Shown here: positions 19,500-30,877 of the stretch, one piece after another | Position numbering within the stretch: position 1 is the first letter of the stretch | Layout of the letters: each line of letters starts with the position of its first letter | Assembly (NCBI GenBank): GCA_946894095.1 | Contig: OX335641.1 | Location: 4,296,501 to 4,360,500, forward strand | DNA length: 64,000 nucleotides | Direction of reading: 5' to 3' | Source of the DNA: Incurvaria masculella | Lineage: Eukaryota; Arthropoda; Insecta; Lepidoptera; Incurvariidae | Translations under genes and position numbers: made by a program | The notes under the pieces: generated by a model | Told to the model about the DNA's origin: nothing | What the model saw: the letters and a program-made list of their open reading frames with translations, nothing else | The model's database searches: none

Positions 19500-20880
19500 A
19501 TTATATCCAGCCGTATTGGCCGCGTCCTAGAGGCAGCAGACCCACAAGCCGGGTCCCAGGGGCGGCAGATTTTCACTTTGCCTTCACAGTGAAGTGGCCT
19601 ATGATTAACAATTTATTAAGGCTCTCGTGAAGACACAGAAAATAAGATTTGAAGATTTTAATAAATGTATTCTTTTTCCATTAGCCAAGGCACAATTTCG
19701 CACGGCGGCTGCCATTAAACTACTGAAAACGTGTTCCATTTTCAATGTTTTCAACATTATTTATTATTATATTGCATCGGTAACTTTGATGTGGGGTATT
19801 TGAACCTTTATTTGAATATTTCACAATTTATGGTCTAAATAATATTCTGAGAGTTACCTACTTTAAATAAACCTTAACAAATGTTATGGGTGGTTTCTTG
19901 GGGATGATCTAAAAATTTTTTTATAGGTAGACATTGACATAAATGTATACATCACTGTAGATAGATTTTTTTTGGAATATTAATGTAATTATTAAGTAAT
20001 TCTATAATAAGGGTAAAAGTAGGCGATGTAGGTGTCTTGTGGAAACAAAGATACAAAAACACAAAAGTGAAGAATAACTAAGGCCACTACATTATTTCTA
20101 AGCAAAACTAGAATTGAAGACCCAAATTCCGCTCGTCCATGCTCGCAGGCGACATAAAGTATTACCCAAAAAATGTTTTGTTATTTTTATAATGTGCGAT
20201 CGTCAGAGGCTGGTGCTAACGGGCGGGCACACGAAGGACGACGAAACGACCCTCGCGACTCACTGATCCCTCAACACCCTTTTCTCTTTGCCCACTCTGC
20301 TTTATCTAGACACACGGCGCGGGGCGGTGTCAGCCAAGTACGAAAAAAGGGGATAGGTTTATAATTCTCTCCCATAACCTGAAAAACGTTTATTCGTTTA
20401 TTTGCTTACATTGGGTGTGCACATGATCTTGGATTTTTTTTTCTTTATTTAGAGCATCTTAACATGTAACGACACAAAAACAAGCATAGTAACACAATAA
20501 AATACACAACAAGTCATTACGCAACACCAGATGCCACAGAGTTCAAAAATATGGTATTTAAATAGCTGAAAAAGTACCTAGGTGTCTATGTATTTTATTT
20601 TTCTTGTGCGCTGAATAAAATACCTGCGATAACATGCAGAAAACATTAAGACTGCGATGTATTTGTATATGTAACCACTAAACATATAAGTATTCATATA
20701 AAGATTATATAGTATATTTATACATATTGTTATTATATTATTATTGATATATTTAAACAAAAAAAATTACAATATAAAGATAATAATATGATAATATGTA
20801 CGCCTTTATAAATAAACTTAGTTAATAGATAAAATTAGTAAACGAATAGGACGGTTTGGTTGGACAAAAAAGCCGACGAA
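19500..20880. other. Upstream flank of the Ly6-like gene
   Basis: AT-rich, no supported gene. It should hold the promoter or untranslated exons of the Ly6-like gene. A moderately GC-rich patch at 20200-20345 is the only compositional feature. Confidence 0.35.
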
Positions 20881-20884
20881 AGTG

Positions 20885-21225
20885 CGCCGTACAACTCGTG
20901 GTCTAGGGGCTAGAGGACTTGCCTTTCATGCGAGAGGTCTGGGTCTAAATCCTCACCCCACTTTCTTTCTCTCTTGGATTTCGTAACAAATGCTCCTGCT
21001 CCATGGTTCGGAACCCTAGCAAAACTGTGGGTCCCCTTCCCCTACTAGGTGGCAGGGTTAAGCCCGCCCGGGTTGGTACTACCGCATTGGATGAAATTAC
21101 AGTTGAAGTGGCAATTAACAATTGGCCGTGTTCTCCATCTAGTTCAATGTAGCTGTGCTCATAAAGACTCCGGACATGGCACTTAATTCCTTCGGGAATG
21201 TGGTGTATTGGACGGTAGTATTATA
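20885..21225 (+). mobile_element. SINE family B, near full length
   Basis: A tRNA-like head at 20890-20965 (CTAGGGGCTAGAGGACTTGC; GGGTCTAAATCC as B-box) is followed by the family body: GGTTCGGAACCC, CCCCTTCCCCTACTAGG, GCCCGGGTTGGTACTACCGC, AGTGGCAAT, GTGTTCTCCATCTAG and TTCCTTCGGGAATGTGGTGT. Confidence 0.8.
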
Positions 21226-21455
21226 TAGTATATTTATTTTATTTTAACGTACCTATCGGTAAACATAAATACAATGTGAGTATTGTTTTTTTAATGGAAA
21301 CTGACATGGATGGACTACCGTTATAATATTAATAATCCACGAAAATAAAAAGAATATAACGGTTTGAGAACAACTTTATTGTTCGTGTTCAGACTCAAAT
21401 GACAAAAGCATTTTTCTATGGGAAAGAAAACCGGTGTCGACTTGAATGATTTACG

Positions 21456-22397
21456 ATGAAACGAAGGAAACATATGTTATGTTTTAATAATCGATCGGTC
21501 TTAGGTCCGTTACTCTTTTTAATATTTATTAACGATTTGCCCATTAACGTGTCTAGTGCTGTTTACTTGTTTGCGGATGACACAAGCGCAATAGCAGTTG
21601 CTGACAGCAAAGAAAAATTAGTAGAAAACCTAAGAATATGTATACAAAATTTAGAATACTGGTTTTTTAACAACAAACTAACACTTAATAAAGCAAAATC
21701 GAAATACATTATTTTTCAGAAATCTATTAATTATAAAGAGCCAGACACTAGTGACTTCGAACTAGAGAAATGTAAAGCAACAGAATTTTTAGGGGTCACT
21801 TTTAATAATATAATGTCATTTCAACCACATGTAGATAACATAGGAAATAAAATTGCCTGTGCATGTTATGCTATTAGAACAATTAGAAAATCTGTCGACA
21901 CAAGTACGTTAAGAATAATATATTTTAGTTATATAGAATCGATTTTAAGGTATGGACTGGATGTATGGGGTAATAATTGCAATGTAAAAAATAATATTCT
22001 CAAACTTCAGAAAAAGGTTATTCGAATAATTTGTGGTGCGAAATATGATGATACTTGCCGGCCCCTTTTTGTGAAATTAAAAATAATGACAGTAATTTCG
22101 TTATATATATTCATATTATGCATAGAAATCCATAAGATAAAGGAAGATTTGGAAAAAGTAAAAGAAGTACAAAGGTATAACTTAAGAAATAATGAAAGTT
22201 TTAGACAAAAAGGACCTAAATGTTTATTATTTAAGAATTCATTTGATTATTTAGGAGTTAAAATTTACAATCATTTAAATATATCGATTAGAAATAGTAA
22301 TACGTTGACCGATTTTAAGATTAAGTTGAAGGAATATTTATTGTGCCACCCATTTTATAATTTAGAAGAATTTTTCAATGACTCTGATAGCAATTAA
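21456..22397 (+). CDS. LINE reverse transcriptase C-terminal half, open frame
   Basis: A 313-codon open frame. From about residue 14 it reads as non-LTR reverse transcriptase: SVLGPLLFLIFINDLP (motif before the active site), then VYLFADDTSA with the catalytic FADD, KLTLNKAKSKYIIF, EFLGVTF, and the C-terminal YGLDVWGNN...LQKKVIRII region of Jockey/CR1-group elements. The first ~13 codons are host sequence. The endonuclease and N-terminal RT are missing, so the copy cannot move by itself, but the intact frame implies a recent insertion. Confidence 0.85.
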   Translation: MKRRKHMLCFNNRSVLGPLLFLIFINDLPINVSSAVYLFADDTSAIAVADSKEKLVENLRICIQNLEYWFFNNKLTLNKAKSKYIIFQKSINYKEPDTSDFELEKCKATEFLGVTFNNIMSFQPHVDNIGNKIACACYAIRTIRKSVDTSTLRIIYFSYIESILRYGLDVWGNNCNVKNNILKLQKKVIRIICGAKYDDTCRPLFVKLKIMTVISLYIFILCIEIHKIKEDLEKVKEVQRYNLRNNESFRQKGPKCLLFKNSFDYLGVKIYNHLNISIRNSNTLTDFKIKLKEYLLCHPFYNLEEFFNDSDSN

Positions 22398-22640
22398 GAC
22401 TTACATATAATAATGATAATAATATATATAACATTTGATTTTGCCATATTATAGTTTTTTAATAATAATGATTTTCAAGGAATATTTAATTTAATTTAAA
22501 TGTAATTTTTTGTATAATTATAATTGTAATTTTCAATAATTTGTAAATTTAATGTAATGATTTTATTTTAATGTATTATAACATGTGCACGGCCCGCAAG
22601 GGTTATTTATGCTCAATAAATATAAATATAAATATATCAA
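21490..22640 (+). mobile_element. 5'-truncated CR1/Jockey-group LINE
   Basis: Truncation within the reverse transcriptase at about 21490. The 3' UTR ends with GGCCCGCAAGGGTTATTTAT and a short tandem tail of TAAATATAAATA units at about 22615-22637, as is usual for CR1-like elements in Lepidoptera. Confidence 0.8.
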
Positions 22641-22765
22641 TACATATTAATTTATAGAATAATTATCATGCATAGAGGCGACTGTTATGTGCTCTTACAC
22701 GCTTCAGCTCGACACAATCGGTATTCAAAATGAAAATCAGAAAACATTTATTAATATTTAAAACT

Positions 22766-22850
22766 AGCTGCGGTACCCGGCTCCGCTCGGAATAATGTCG
22801 GGCTGAATTATTTCATGGATAAAAAGTTGCCCAAAGGGCTGGTCCAAGAC
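22766..22850 (-). mobile_element. Helitron-related 3' end (family H), short copy
   Basis: It begins CTAGCTGCGGTACCCGGCTC in + orientation and continues AATTATTTCATGGATAAAAA and AAGTTGCCCAAAGGGCTGG, as in the copy at 16181. It is cut off by the adjoining SINE. Confidence 0.7.
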
Positions 22851-22864
22851 AATTTTTTTTTGCA

Positions 22865-23135
22865 ACCTTACGTGGATGGCTAATACCACACAACTACCGT
22901 TATGGTATTAGCCCAATACACTACGTTCCCGAAGAAATTAGGTGCCATGCCAGGACCTTCCCTTTATGAGCACGGCTACATTGAACTGGATGGAAAACAC
23001 GGACCATTTTTCATTGCCGCTTCGACCATATTTTTATTAAATGCGATGGTACCAACCCGGGCGGGCTTAAACCCTACCACCTAGTAGGGTTTCACATGGA
23101 TTCCGAACCATGGACCAACTCGCATTCGTGACGAA
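22865..23135 (-). mobile_element. SINE family B, head-truncated
   Basis: In + orientation it reads GATGGCTAATACCACACAAC, CCCGAAGAAATTAGGTGCCA, TACATTGAACTGGATGGAAA, CAACCCGGGCGGGCTTAAAC and CGAACCATGGACCAACTCGC, i.e. the reverse of the + copies. A short open frame across it is only repeat sequence. Confidence 0.8.
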
Positions 23136-24490
23136 AGTTTCATCTAATTCGGATGATCGGATAAAGAGTTATGGAGGAACGTATATACACATACATACAG
23201 AAATGATTTCCAAAAATCGTCAATTTAGTTTAATATCATACATATTAATCATACATAATAAAGTCTACAAACGAATTATCTTAGAAAACAAAGCAACTCA
23301 CGCCATTAACACCCCTTACAGATTTGTTATTAGTATAGATAACGTACATTGATTTATTTTAATAACATTAGTTTGCTTTTCAAATTCTAACAACATGTGC
23401 ACTTTTAGATTACAGTTAACTCACTAGCTCTCCTCTGCTTTAATTTTGGGCAATTTGGTTTCAATTTTGTTTTGCTCCGTAAAATCAAAGTTAAGCACCT
23501 TTTTATTTTAAATGGCTAGCTCTGAATACAAGCTAATTCTTCCGCCGCTTTTTTCAAATGATTTTATTTATTTTATTTACGTATTTATTTAAAATAATAT
23601 ATAATTAAATTGTACAGTATTTCTGTTGGTTCTGAAAACAATCTGCTTGTGTCACACACGGTCGATTTTACGCACCTCACGTACGAGTGCTGTTTATTTA
23701 TCGGAAACATATTTTGTATTATTATTATTCTCAGTTATGTTTAAAGATTAAAACAGAATCATCAATTTTTTTCCAGACAAGAACATTATTATCTATTTAT
23801 TTACTTTTGAATACTTAAATTATTAACCGATATTTCCCTGGCGGAAAATATGAATTCAGGAGCTAGTAGTTTTCTTACCTTTAGATTTTCACTTTTGTGC
23901 GACGTATTATTTATTAAATTGAGTTTCAACGACATCTACAGTTGAAGCGAGCGATATTTGAAAATAATCTGATAAAGTATTGGTGATGACATTCGTCGGA
24001 ATTATTTATTTCTATTGATAGACTGTGTTTGCCTTACCTCACAGACAAGACAATCTCCTTACCTATTTGAGTCCACCACGCTGAATCCTGAAGATGTTCA
24101 CACCGTGGTGGACGAAAGGTGACGAGCCAAATTAGTAAGTTGATGGCTATGTGTTTGTAAATGTTAATAAAAGCTTTCTTAACGTCGAGAATTCCGTCTT
24201 AATTTTCTCGTATTCATAGAGAATCCTCAAACGTTCAAAGCATATCGTCTGGGCGTAGGTAACCGATATTGCGCTAAGGTAATAACCATATTATTACGCA
24301 ATGAACTATATGAAAGAAATAAGTAGTAGTAAGATGAAACGACTCAATCTCGGTGTTTTGTTGCGCGCTGAATAGCCCGTTTCATCTCATTTTACTGGAA
24401 TTCTTTTTATTGATTACTTTCTGTTGCTTACGACGGACTAACTCGTTTTTTAGGGTTGCTGGTTACTGAGGAAACCTATGTAAGTTATTA
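23136..24490. other. AT-rich region, no gene seen
   Basis: No exon, RNA gene or element with defined ends. Positions 23925-24005 resemble the body of the SINE at 49060-49235 (ACGACATCTAC...GACATTCGTCGGAA). Confidence 0.4.
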
Positions 24491-24650
24491 GATTACCTTG
24501 GTTACTGTTCATTTTAAAATAATTAACGGCTTTCAGTTCCCCGTTGGCCGCCGGTGGATACGGAGCTCACCTGAAGATGAGCCAAATGTTTGGCTCGCAA
24601 CGCCGTGCTGCGCACATGCCGTGAGTAGAAAGTCGTTTTAAAACTGTGGA
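24491..24650. repeat. Half copy of a foldback element
   Basis: It shares GGTTACTGT(T/C)CATTTTAAAA, ATTAACGGC, TTGGCCGCCG, CGGGAGCTCACCT-like and AAATGTTTGGCTCG with 36471-36678, but lacks the left inverted arm. Confidence 0.65.
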
Positions 24651-24994
24651 AACCTTCTCATTTTGACTTGTCGGTCCGTATGTCAAAGTTTTGGATCGTG
24701 TTGTACGGATATTATTATGCTTGAGATATGAAATAAAACGTTTATTATGTTATCAAGTATGAGAGTGTGTATCCTAATGGATCGATCTTAACACTCTTAC
24801 TGAGGCTGGCTAGCCCGCACTTTTCCTTTTCGCCATCGATCGCTCATCGCTAGCTTACCCAGCATCGACGCCGCCCGCTTGTGCGCCATTAGCCTTAAAA
24901 ATATTTTCCCGACAATAAGGCAATTACTACTCTGTAATAAACCTATATAAAAGTTATGGTTTTGTATCGGTTATGTCCTCAGATAAAAATAAAA

Positions 24995-25060
24995 TAAAAG
25001 GCGCGCCCTCATCAGCCTCGGTACACTGAGCTACCGAGGCTGACGAGGGCACGCCTTTTA
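24995..25060. repeat. 28-bp near-perfect hairpin
   Basis: 24995-25022 pairs with 25033-25060 with two mismatches in 28 bp, around the loop ACACTGAGCT. The GC-rich core is GGCGCGCCCTCATCAGCC. The loop-proximal minus strand (GGTAGCTCAGTG) resembles the D-arm of a tRNA, so this may be two SINE heads in inverted array. Confidence 0.85.
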
Positions 25061-25089
25061 TACGCGTCGCGTCTTGCGAATCGAAAAGC

Positions 25090-25225
25090 AGGGAAGACCT
25101 CTGAGTGCGGTTAGGTTCTGGATGGGTGACCATTTTCAACCGTTGAGGCTGGCCGTGGTTCGGATTCCACGCAAAACTGTAGGTTCCCTTTCTTACTTAC
25201 TAGGTTGTAGGGTAATCCCGCCATT
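25090..25225 (+). mobile_element. 5S rRNA-like SINE fragment
   Basis: GCGGTTAGGTTCTGGATGGG followed by TGACC resembles the 3' half of 5S rRNA. It is followed by GTTGAGGCTGGCCGTGG, TTCGGATTCCACGCAAAACT and TACTAGGTTGTAGGGTAATC. The same unit occurs inside the family H copies (about 52190-52265 and, reversed, 16465-16530). Confidence 0.5.
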
Positions 25226-25427
25226 TGATTTTATTATTGCTAATGTACATTTATTCTTTTTTTTACATATTCTTTTGTTATGTAGCATAATTAGACAGCC
25301 TATAGATTTACGGATATATGTAAATGTTTACATACAATCAACAATTTATGATACGAATAATGAGACGAATCGTCAATATCTGGCTTCAGGCCAAGCGAAC
25401 ACTTCTGAATTCGGTCGTCTCACTTAC

Positions 25428-25540
25428 CGAGCCAGCCCCTCCCTCTCGCCGCTGTATTGTGATGCAAGGCGGTGGCAGGTGGGGGGCTGGGGGTGCCTTC
25501 CCCCCGCCCCGCAGCGCCGGGGGGGGGGGAGGGGTCCGCA
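25428..25540 (-). CDS. Candidate GC-rich exon
   Basis: A 113-nt GC-rich block bounded on the minus strand by an acceptor-like ACCTGCAG and a consensus donor GCTCG|GTAAGT. All three frames are open and give Pro/Gly/Arg-rich peptides, so the frame cannot be chosen. It could be a real exon, an untranslated exon, or a chance. Confidence 0.22.
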
Positions 25541-26929
25541 CTGCAGGTACTAATAATCCTGGACACGTGGCTCCATCAGGGTCGGTCTGAATTTTTAAAG
25601 TTCCCTAACATGACCTTCCACTTCGCGTACCGTGTACCGATTATATTGGTAGGGTCCAAGTTTTTGTAGAGCGGTGGACTGATTTCGCACTGAAACTGTT
25701 TTCGTTCGGAGTTGAGAAAGCTTATGTATGTTTCAAATTTTCGATACCTATTGCAATACATTAATTTCTGTTTCATTACATTATTATTGTTTCGAACTCA
25801 ATTATTAAGAATTAAGTTGTTCATTGATTAACTATAAAATATTATTGCTGATATTCTGAGGTTACTAGGATGATAATATTGTCTAAAAAAATTCTGGCGA
25901 CTTTGCAAACATTTTTTTGACGAAATATCAGTGGCATTTCTATTCAGGATGGGGCACCTACCGCACTGCGCAAAAAAATCCTTTATGTCTTTACAACACC
26001 AAGAAATCAAAATCGGTGGTCGGGTGATGTAGCTAAATGTGTATTTTATGAATGTTAACATAAATAAATAAAATATATTAATTATTTTTTTTATAGTTTG
26101 ATCACTAAATCACTGTTCATGTCCTTCTATATGCATGTGTTTTTTTTCATCCAAATTATTTCACTTCGAGCCTAGCCTGGGAAGAGGTTCTTTTCAGATG
26201 CCTTGTGTTATGTAGTATACATAATTTATGTATTAAAATAGGAATAATCCAAAAACAAATCAGGATATATTATAGATAATAGCTAGTAAATATTAAGGCA
26301 AAATTAGATACGTTCTTGGAATTTTATACGACTACTCAACTCTGAGGTGAAGAGCGACCACTCCAGGGAAGAGTTTTTTCGTTCGCGTGGATGTGACATC
26401 GAATAAAAATGGCTCGAGGGAACTGATGCACTTTATTTTTTTTATCAACAGATCTCAGGGAGTTATTATGCATAAATAAATATTTTGTTCCCTCAGGGTA
26501 GGCTCCACTCCTGCAGACGATCACTTAGGACAATGTTAATCTATACGTCAAGGCGGGACCGAATACGCGTGTTCAATAAAACTTAAATTAAATCAAGCAT
26601 TCCAATTGCGCAGATGTTCAAATTTAATTCTAGATACTCTGCCTTGCGAACAGAGTTTCGCCGAAATGTTTGTTTGCAATAATATAACCACGTTTAACGA
26701 TAAATTAATTTCAAGTTTATTTTTAAATTACTTTAGTAAATATATCCATTTACGAATTGCATTTCATTGTCATTTGAATTTAGGTTAAATGTATTATTTC
26801 ATAGATAGTTTCGTATTAAGTTCATGCTATATGATACTAATGCTATATGAATGCGGCGCGCACAATTTTATTGGAATGTTACCTAATCAATTTCTACAAG
26901 GTGTTAATATTCTAATAATAATTAATGTA
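25541..26929. other. AT-rich region, no gene seen
   Basis: Short open frames only, none with a recognisable motif or supported splice sites. Confidence 0.4.
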
Positions 26930-28080
26930 TTAATGGCTTATGCCACAACCACCGTCATGGCAATAGCCCAAAGAATTAGTAACCAAGTCAGGACCTTCTG
27001 GTTTATGAACACGGCTACGTTGAACTAGGCGGAAAAACAGACTTTTTACCTGAGCTTCGACTATCTCTTTATCTAATGCGATGGCACCAACCCAACGAGC
27101 CTAATCTTACCACCTAGTAGAGGATTTGTCCATGTTTTCCATCTAGTTCAGTATAGCCGTGCTCATAAAGGGAAAGTCCTGGCATCGTACCCAATTCCTT
27201 CGGTAATGTGGTGTATTGGGAGTAATATCATAACGGTAATTGTGTGGTTTTGGCCATGCATGTCGATAGCATAAAACAAATGACGCCTCCCCTGGTCCCG
27301 ATCCGGCGGTGGGCTCGACGTGACGTGGCAGCTATTGCGTCGATTATTTAAGCACCTGTGACCTAGATGGCGCTCTGTGCGGCTCGACACGGGTCGTAAG
27401 GCAGTTGCTGGACAGATACACCTACATTATCCAGATTGGACCCTTGGGCGTATTTTAGGCCGGCTCGTAGTTCAGCCTTGCTTGCTTCTCATGCGGGATG
27501 TGATGTGTTAATCCCGACCACGTTCATTATTTTCTTCCTTTTCCTGAGTTGGATAAGTGCATTTTGTCACGAATAGGGGCTGCTCCACTGTTCGGACATT
27601 GCAGGTCCCCTTCCCCTACAGGTTAAGCCCGCTCGGGTTGGTACCATCGCATTGGATGAAAATATGGCTGAAGCGGCAATGAAAATTTGTCTTTAATATT
27701 TTGTCGCTTTACTTTCCAACCAGTTCAATGTAGCAGTAATCATAAAAGAAAGGTCCTGGCGTCGTATCCAATACCTTCAGGAATACATGATAGTACGATG
27801 TAGTAACATTTTAAAGCCACCACGGCCCAATATCTGCATACCAATATCGTAAAAGTTGACTAAGGGATTCGTCGTTTACGGTTCGGATTCCACGCTGAAC
27901 TATATAGTTCCCATTCCATACTTACTAGGTGGTAGGGTTATCCCGCCCAGGTTGGTATCATCGCATTGAATGAACGATGGTCGAAGCGGAAATGAAAGTG
28001 TAATAAAAGGTTCCCATGAGGTGTGTTGGGCTAATATCCTGACAGTAGTTGTGGTATTAGTCATGCATGTCCGTTACGTT
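26930..28080. mobile_element. Cluster of four SINE family B copies
   Basis: Minus copy at about 26935-27125; plus fragments at 27130-27240 (tail only), 27455-27800 (with a degenerate tRNA-like head, CTCGTAGTTCAGCC and GTGTTAATCCC) and 27860-28075. The first pair is inverted with its bodies facing each other. Confidence 0.75.
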
Positions 28081-28510
28081 TAAAAAAACAGGCACTGGCC
28101 CCTAATGAGTGGATGCTAATAGACCCGTAATCTTGCCCCGAGATGTTCTACATACATGGAGTGGACTAGACTACACGTGCGTCGCCAAAAATGAGGCAGG
28201 GAGGGGCAGCTTCCCTCCCTAGAGAACCTTCGTATGCTCTTGACTAGCTGAAATCCATAGTTTTTCCATCCTCCATACCATATATCGTCTTGCCCTCCCC
28301 TGGGCAATCGGCTGGACGGACAGACGCCTTTGACTAGTTCACGGTTTGCAGATGTATGCCTTTGCGCTAAAAAATAAAAAAACAGGCAATTGCGAATCCG
28401 ATTTACGCACGGAGGGTTCCGAATGAATTTATAGGTAGTTAGGTACATAGTTTGTCAATAACGGTTTTTTTATGTGATATATTTACTAGTGTTAAAGTAC
28501 CCAATAGGTT

Positions 28511-29179
28511 TTGATTATTTTTTTGTGTCAAAATAAGAGGCGGCAAAAATGGCAGTATTTTTTAAGCTTGATTTTTGTGCAGCTCCTAGGAACCATACAA
28601 TTTGATGACGATTTTAACTTCCACGATATCCTTGCGCCCATGGGGGAGGCGGGAACGGGTCTTGATATCGAACTGATCATACAAGGGTTACTTTTTTTTT
28701 ACAGGTGCGGAGCCCTAAAATTTGAGAATCATCTTCTTATCGGGACTCTAATAAATCTTCCTATTTCCGGGTATATGGCGTACTTTGATGTATGCTCGGC
28801 CTTTCTCTACTCCGTGGAAAGAAGAATGCCCATGACGCATACAATCGTTCACATAAACCCTAGGGACATTTTTTTACAAAAATGTATACCTTTTTTATCT
28901 TACCGGACGGAATGGCACGGAACAGGCTGTCCGAACACGTCTTGGGTCAAAGGAAGTACTGGACACAAAGAGTACGGAGAACTCGTTGTGGAAACGCCGT
29001 TAACTCATTTTCCCGCCAACACTACTTCATACATAAAAACACTACTCAATATAATACTTTCCTCTCGTTCTTTCTCATATTTTTCACACTTAAGAGAGAG
29101 ACGGAACAACTGCATACCACAAGACGCGCGCGATTATGAAATAAAATCGTGCTCGCGAGTCGGAGTTCTACGGCCATAA
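28511..29179 (+). CDS. Unassigned 222-codon open frame
   Basis: The longest open frame of the 23-64 kb interval without known homology in my memory. No signal peptide, domain or convincing codon bias. A TTACTTTTTTTTTACAG at about 28687-28703 would be a good splice acceptor within the frame, followed by GTGCGGAGCCC. It may be a decayed repeat or chance; treat it as hypothetical. Confidence 0.15.
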   Translation: MIIFLCQNKRRQKWQYFLSLIFVQLLGTIQFDDDFNFHDILAPMGEAGTGLDIELIIQGLLFFYRCGALKFENHLLIGTLINLPISGYMAYFDVCSAFLYSVERRMPMTHTIVHINPRDIFLQKCIPFLSYRTEWHGTGCPNTSWVKGSTGHKEYGELVVETPLTHFPANTTSYIKTLLNIILSSRSFSYFSHLRERRNNCIPQDARDYEIKSCSRVGVLRP

Positions 29180-30214
29180 GAACCGCGCCGCGAATGGTCG
29201 CTCCGGAGAAAAGCCATCGTTTGACCAACTGTCGATGTGATACCATCGCATTGCCCTCATCACTCGAGGAGTTGTACGCGAGTTGTGAAAAGGTGTCCGC
29301 GTGCGAGTGGTTCGTAGCTGCCTCCAGCAACATTCCTGGCGAGAAGAACGTGCGAAAATCCCCGTGGAAGGTGCGAGCCCGGAGGCATCAGGTCAGCAAA
29401 TCTCTCATCCTCTCTGTGTCTCCCAAGCCTCGGGCCTATCCAAGAACTAATGCGATGTTCTGTACTTGTCTTGACATAATAAATGTAAATGATCGCATTT
29501 GTGTGAATAAAAGACACGACTGATTTCTAAGGGGCCTGGATTTGGGCATTCTCCATTTTCGGTAATTGAGAAGAGTAAGTTGGTAAGGTAAGAGTTCCGG
29601 TCGCTCCCGACCTTCCGTGCTCGCTGGCTCGGGATAGGTTTAAATTTATGAAAGCTAATTTGCTTCTCAGTCAGGTTCTAAAACAAACGCTGAACTTTAA
29701 TAAAGCTGACCCTACCTGGCGAGCAGTGTGCGAAATTGTGGAAGCCCCTTGAGAAACGAGTATACATTAATGTTTAAAGCGACGACTTTCGTGTAACCTC
29801 CGCAGATAAAACCTCTCAAATATTTTGCTTTAAATTCTTCGTTATAAGCCTAAAATATGGTACTGTACCATTTCTCTGCGAACATAATTAGAAAAAAACG
29901 CGTCTCGTCCCCTATTTCGATACAATTACAGTCATAAAATATTTTGAAATTATTCAGGCCAGAGTGAAAGAAGACAGCATATATTTTTATGAATACTTAA
30001 AACATCCCTAATCGAATGAAATTCAATTCAATAGTATGTTTTGTGAAATCTTTCGAAAAACAGACCGAAATTTTTACTAGCAAAATCATGCCATCTTTAC
30101 CGCTAAAATACTGGTGATATGTAAATGGTGGTGTTTTCCACAGTGGTGGGTTCTTATTGACCGAGCGTAGCGAAGGTCTCCGTTTCAAGATTGGGCAATA
30201 ATGCTTTCGTATGT
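29180..30214. other. No feature assigned
   Basis: A 124-codon open frame at 29149-29523 (+) has no recognised motif. It ends near a CTTGACATAATAAATG segment and AATAAAAG at about 29504. The rest is AT-rich. Confidence 0.35.
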
Positions 30215-30425
30215 CCGGCTGTCCGAAAAAGAAGGGAGACCACGAGATCATCAGATGGGAAGATGAAATAAAAAACATAGCAGGTCCAAATTGGATGCAA
30301 ACAGCTAAATCCAGAGATGATTGGCTAACCATGGAGGGGGTCTTTACCCGCAGAAGTAAACAGAATATTTAACAGCTATCCTAACTAAAAATTGTTACTA
30401 ACCAAAATAAAAGGCTTTTTTATTT
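30215..30425 (+). mobile_element. RTE-type LINE, C-terminal fragment
   Basis: The frame reads IIRWEDEIKNIAGPNWMQTA then KSRDDWLTMEGVFTRR before a stop, matching the (R)W.DDI...AG..WM..A.DR..W end of RTE/BovB-like reverse transcriptases. A short 3' UTR follows, ending in AATAAAAGGCTTTTTT. Confidence 0.75.
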
Positions 30426-30693
30426 TATTTTTGTATGATGTCCGGCTGTTTTCCGCTCTAAAGGTCGCAGTTATGAACCGTTTTTCTTGAAATTGTGCAA
30501 GCAGGTTCGATAATTTTATAGATTTCTTGAATTTAGTCATAATTTAAAATGTTTTTCAAAGTATTGAAAAATTAAGTGAATTTAAGATTTCACTATGGCA
30601 AAAAAAAACTTTTAGCTAACAGTCCAGAACATAGCAGTCTTTAATGACACGGGTCATACGACAACATTCACTCATTTGGAACAAACGAATTCA

Positions 30694-30721
30694 AATATTG
30701 TGGGGATTACCCCACAATATT
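30694..30721. repeat. Perfect 12-bp stem hairpin
   Basis: AATATTGTGGGG (30694-30705), loop ATTA, CCCCACAATATT (30710-30721). Confidence 0.85.
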
Positions 30722-30877
30722 AGGAAAAGTTATACACGATTTCCAGCTTGTAGTAGTCACAGTCAAAGCGTGCGAAACTAAAAACATTTCTAAAAATTTG
30801 GATTTAAAGGCAAAAAAGACCGATTTCTGTACGTACGTGTTTCTCCCGTCGTATGTATGGGATCTGAATATAGACTA

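Noticed and set aside
22902..23084. Short frame encoding ...PSLYEHGYIELDGKHG..., also seen at 54388-54594
   Set aside because: The same peptide appears because both are copies of SINE family B; it is not a conserved gene.
24052..24112. TCCACCACG / CGTGGTGGA inverted repeat
   Set aside because: Only 9 bp with a long loop, no further structure; likely part of an old repeat.
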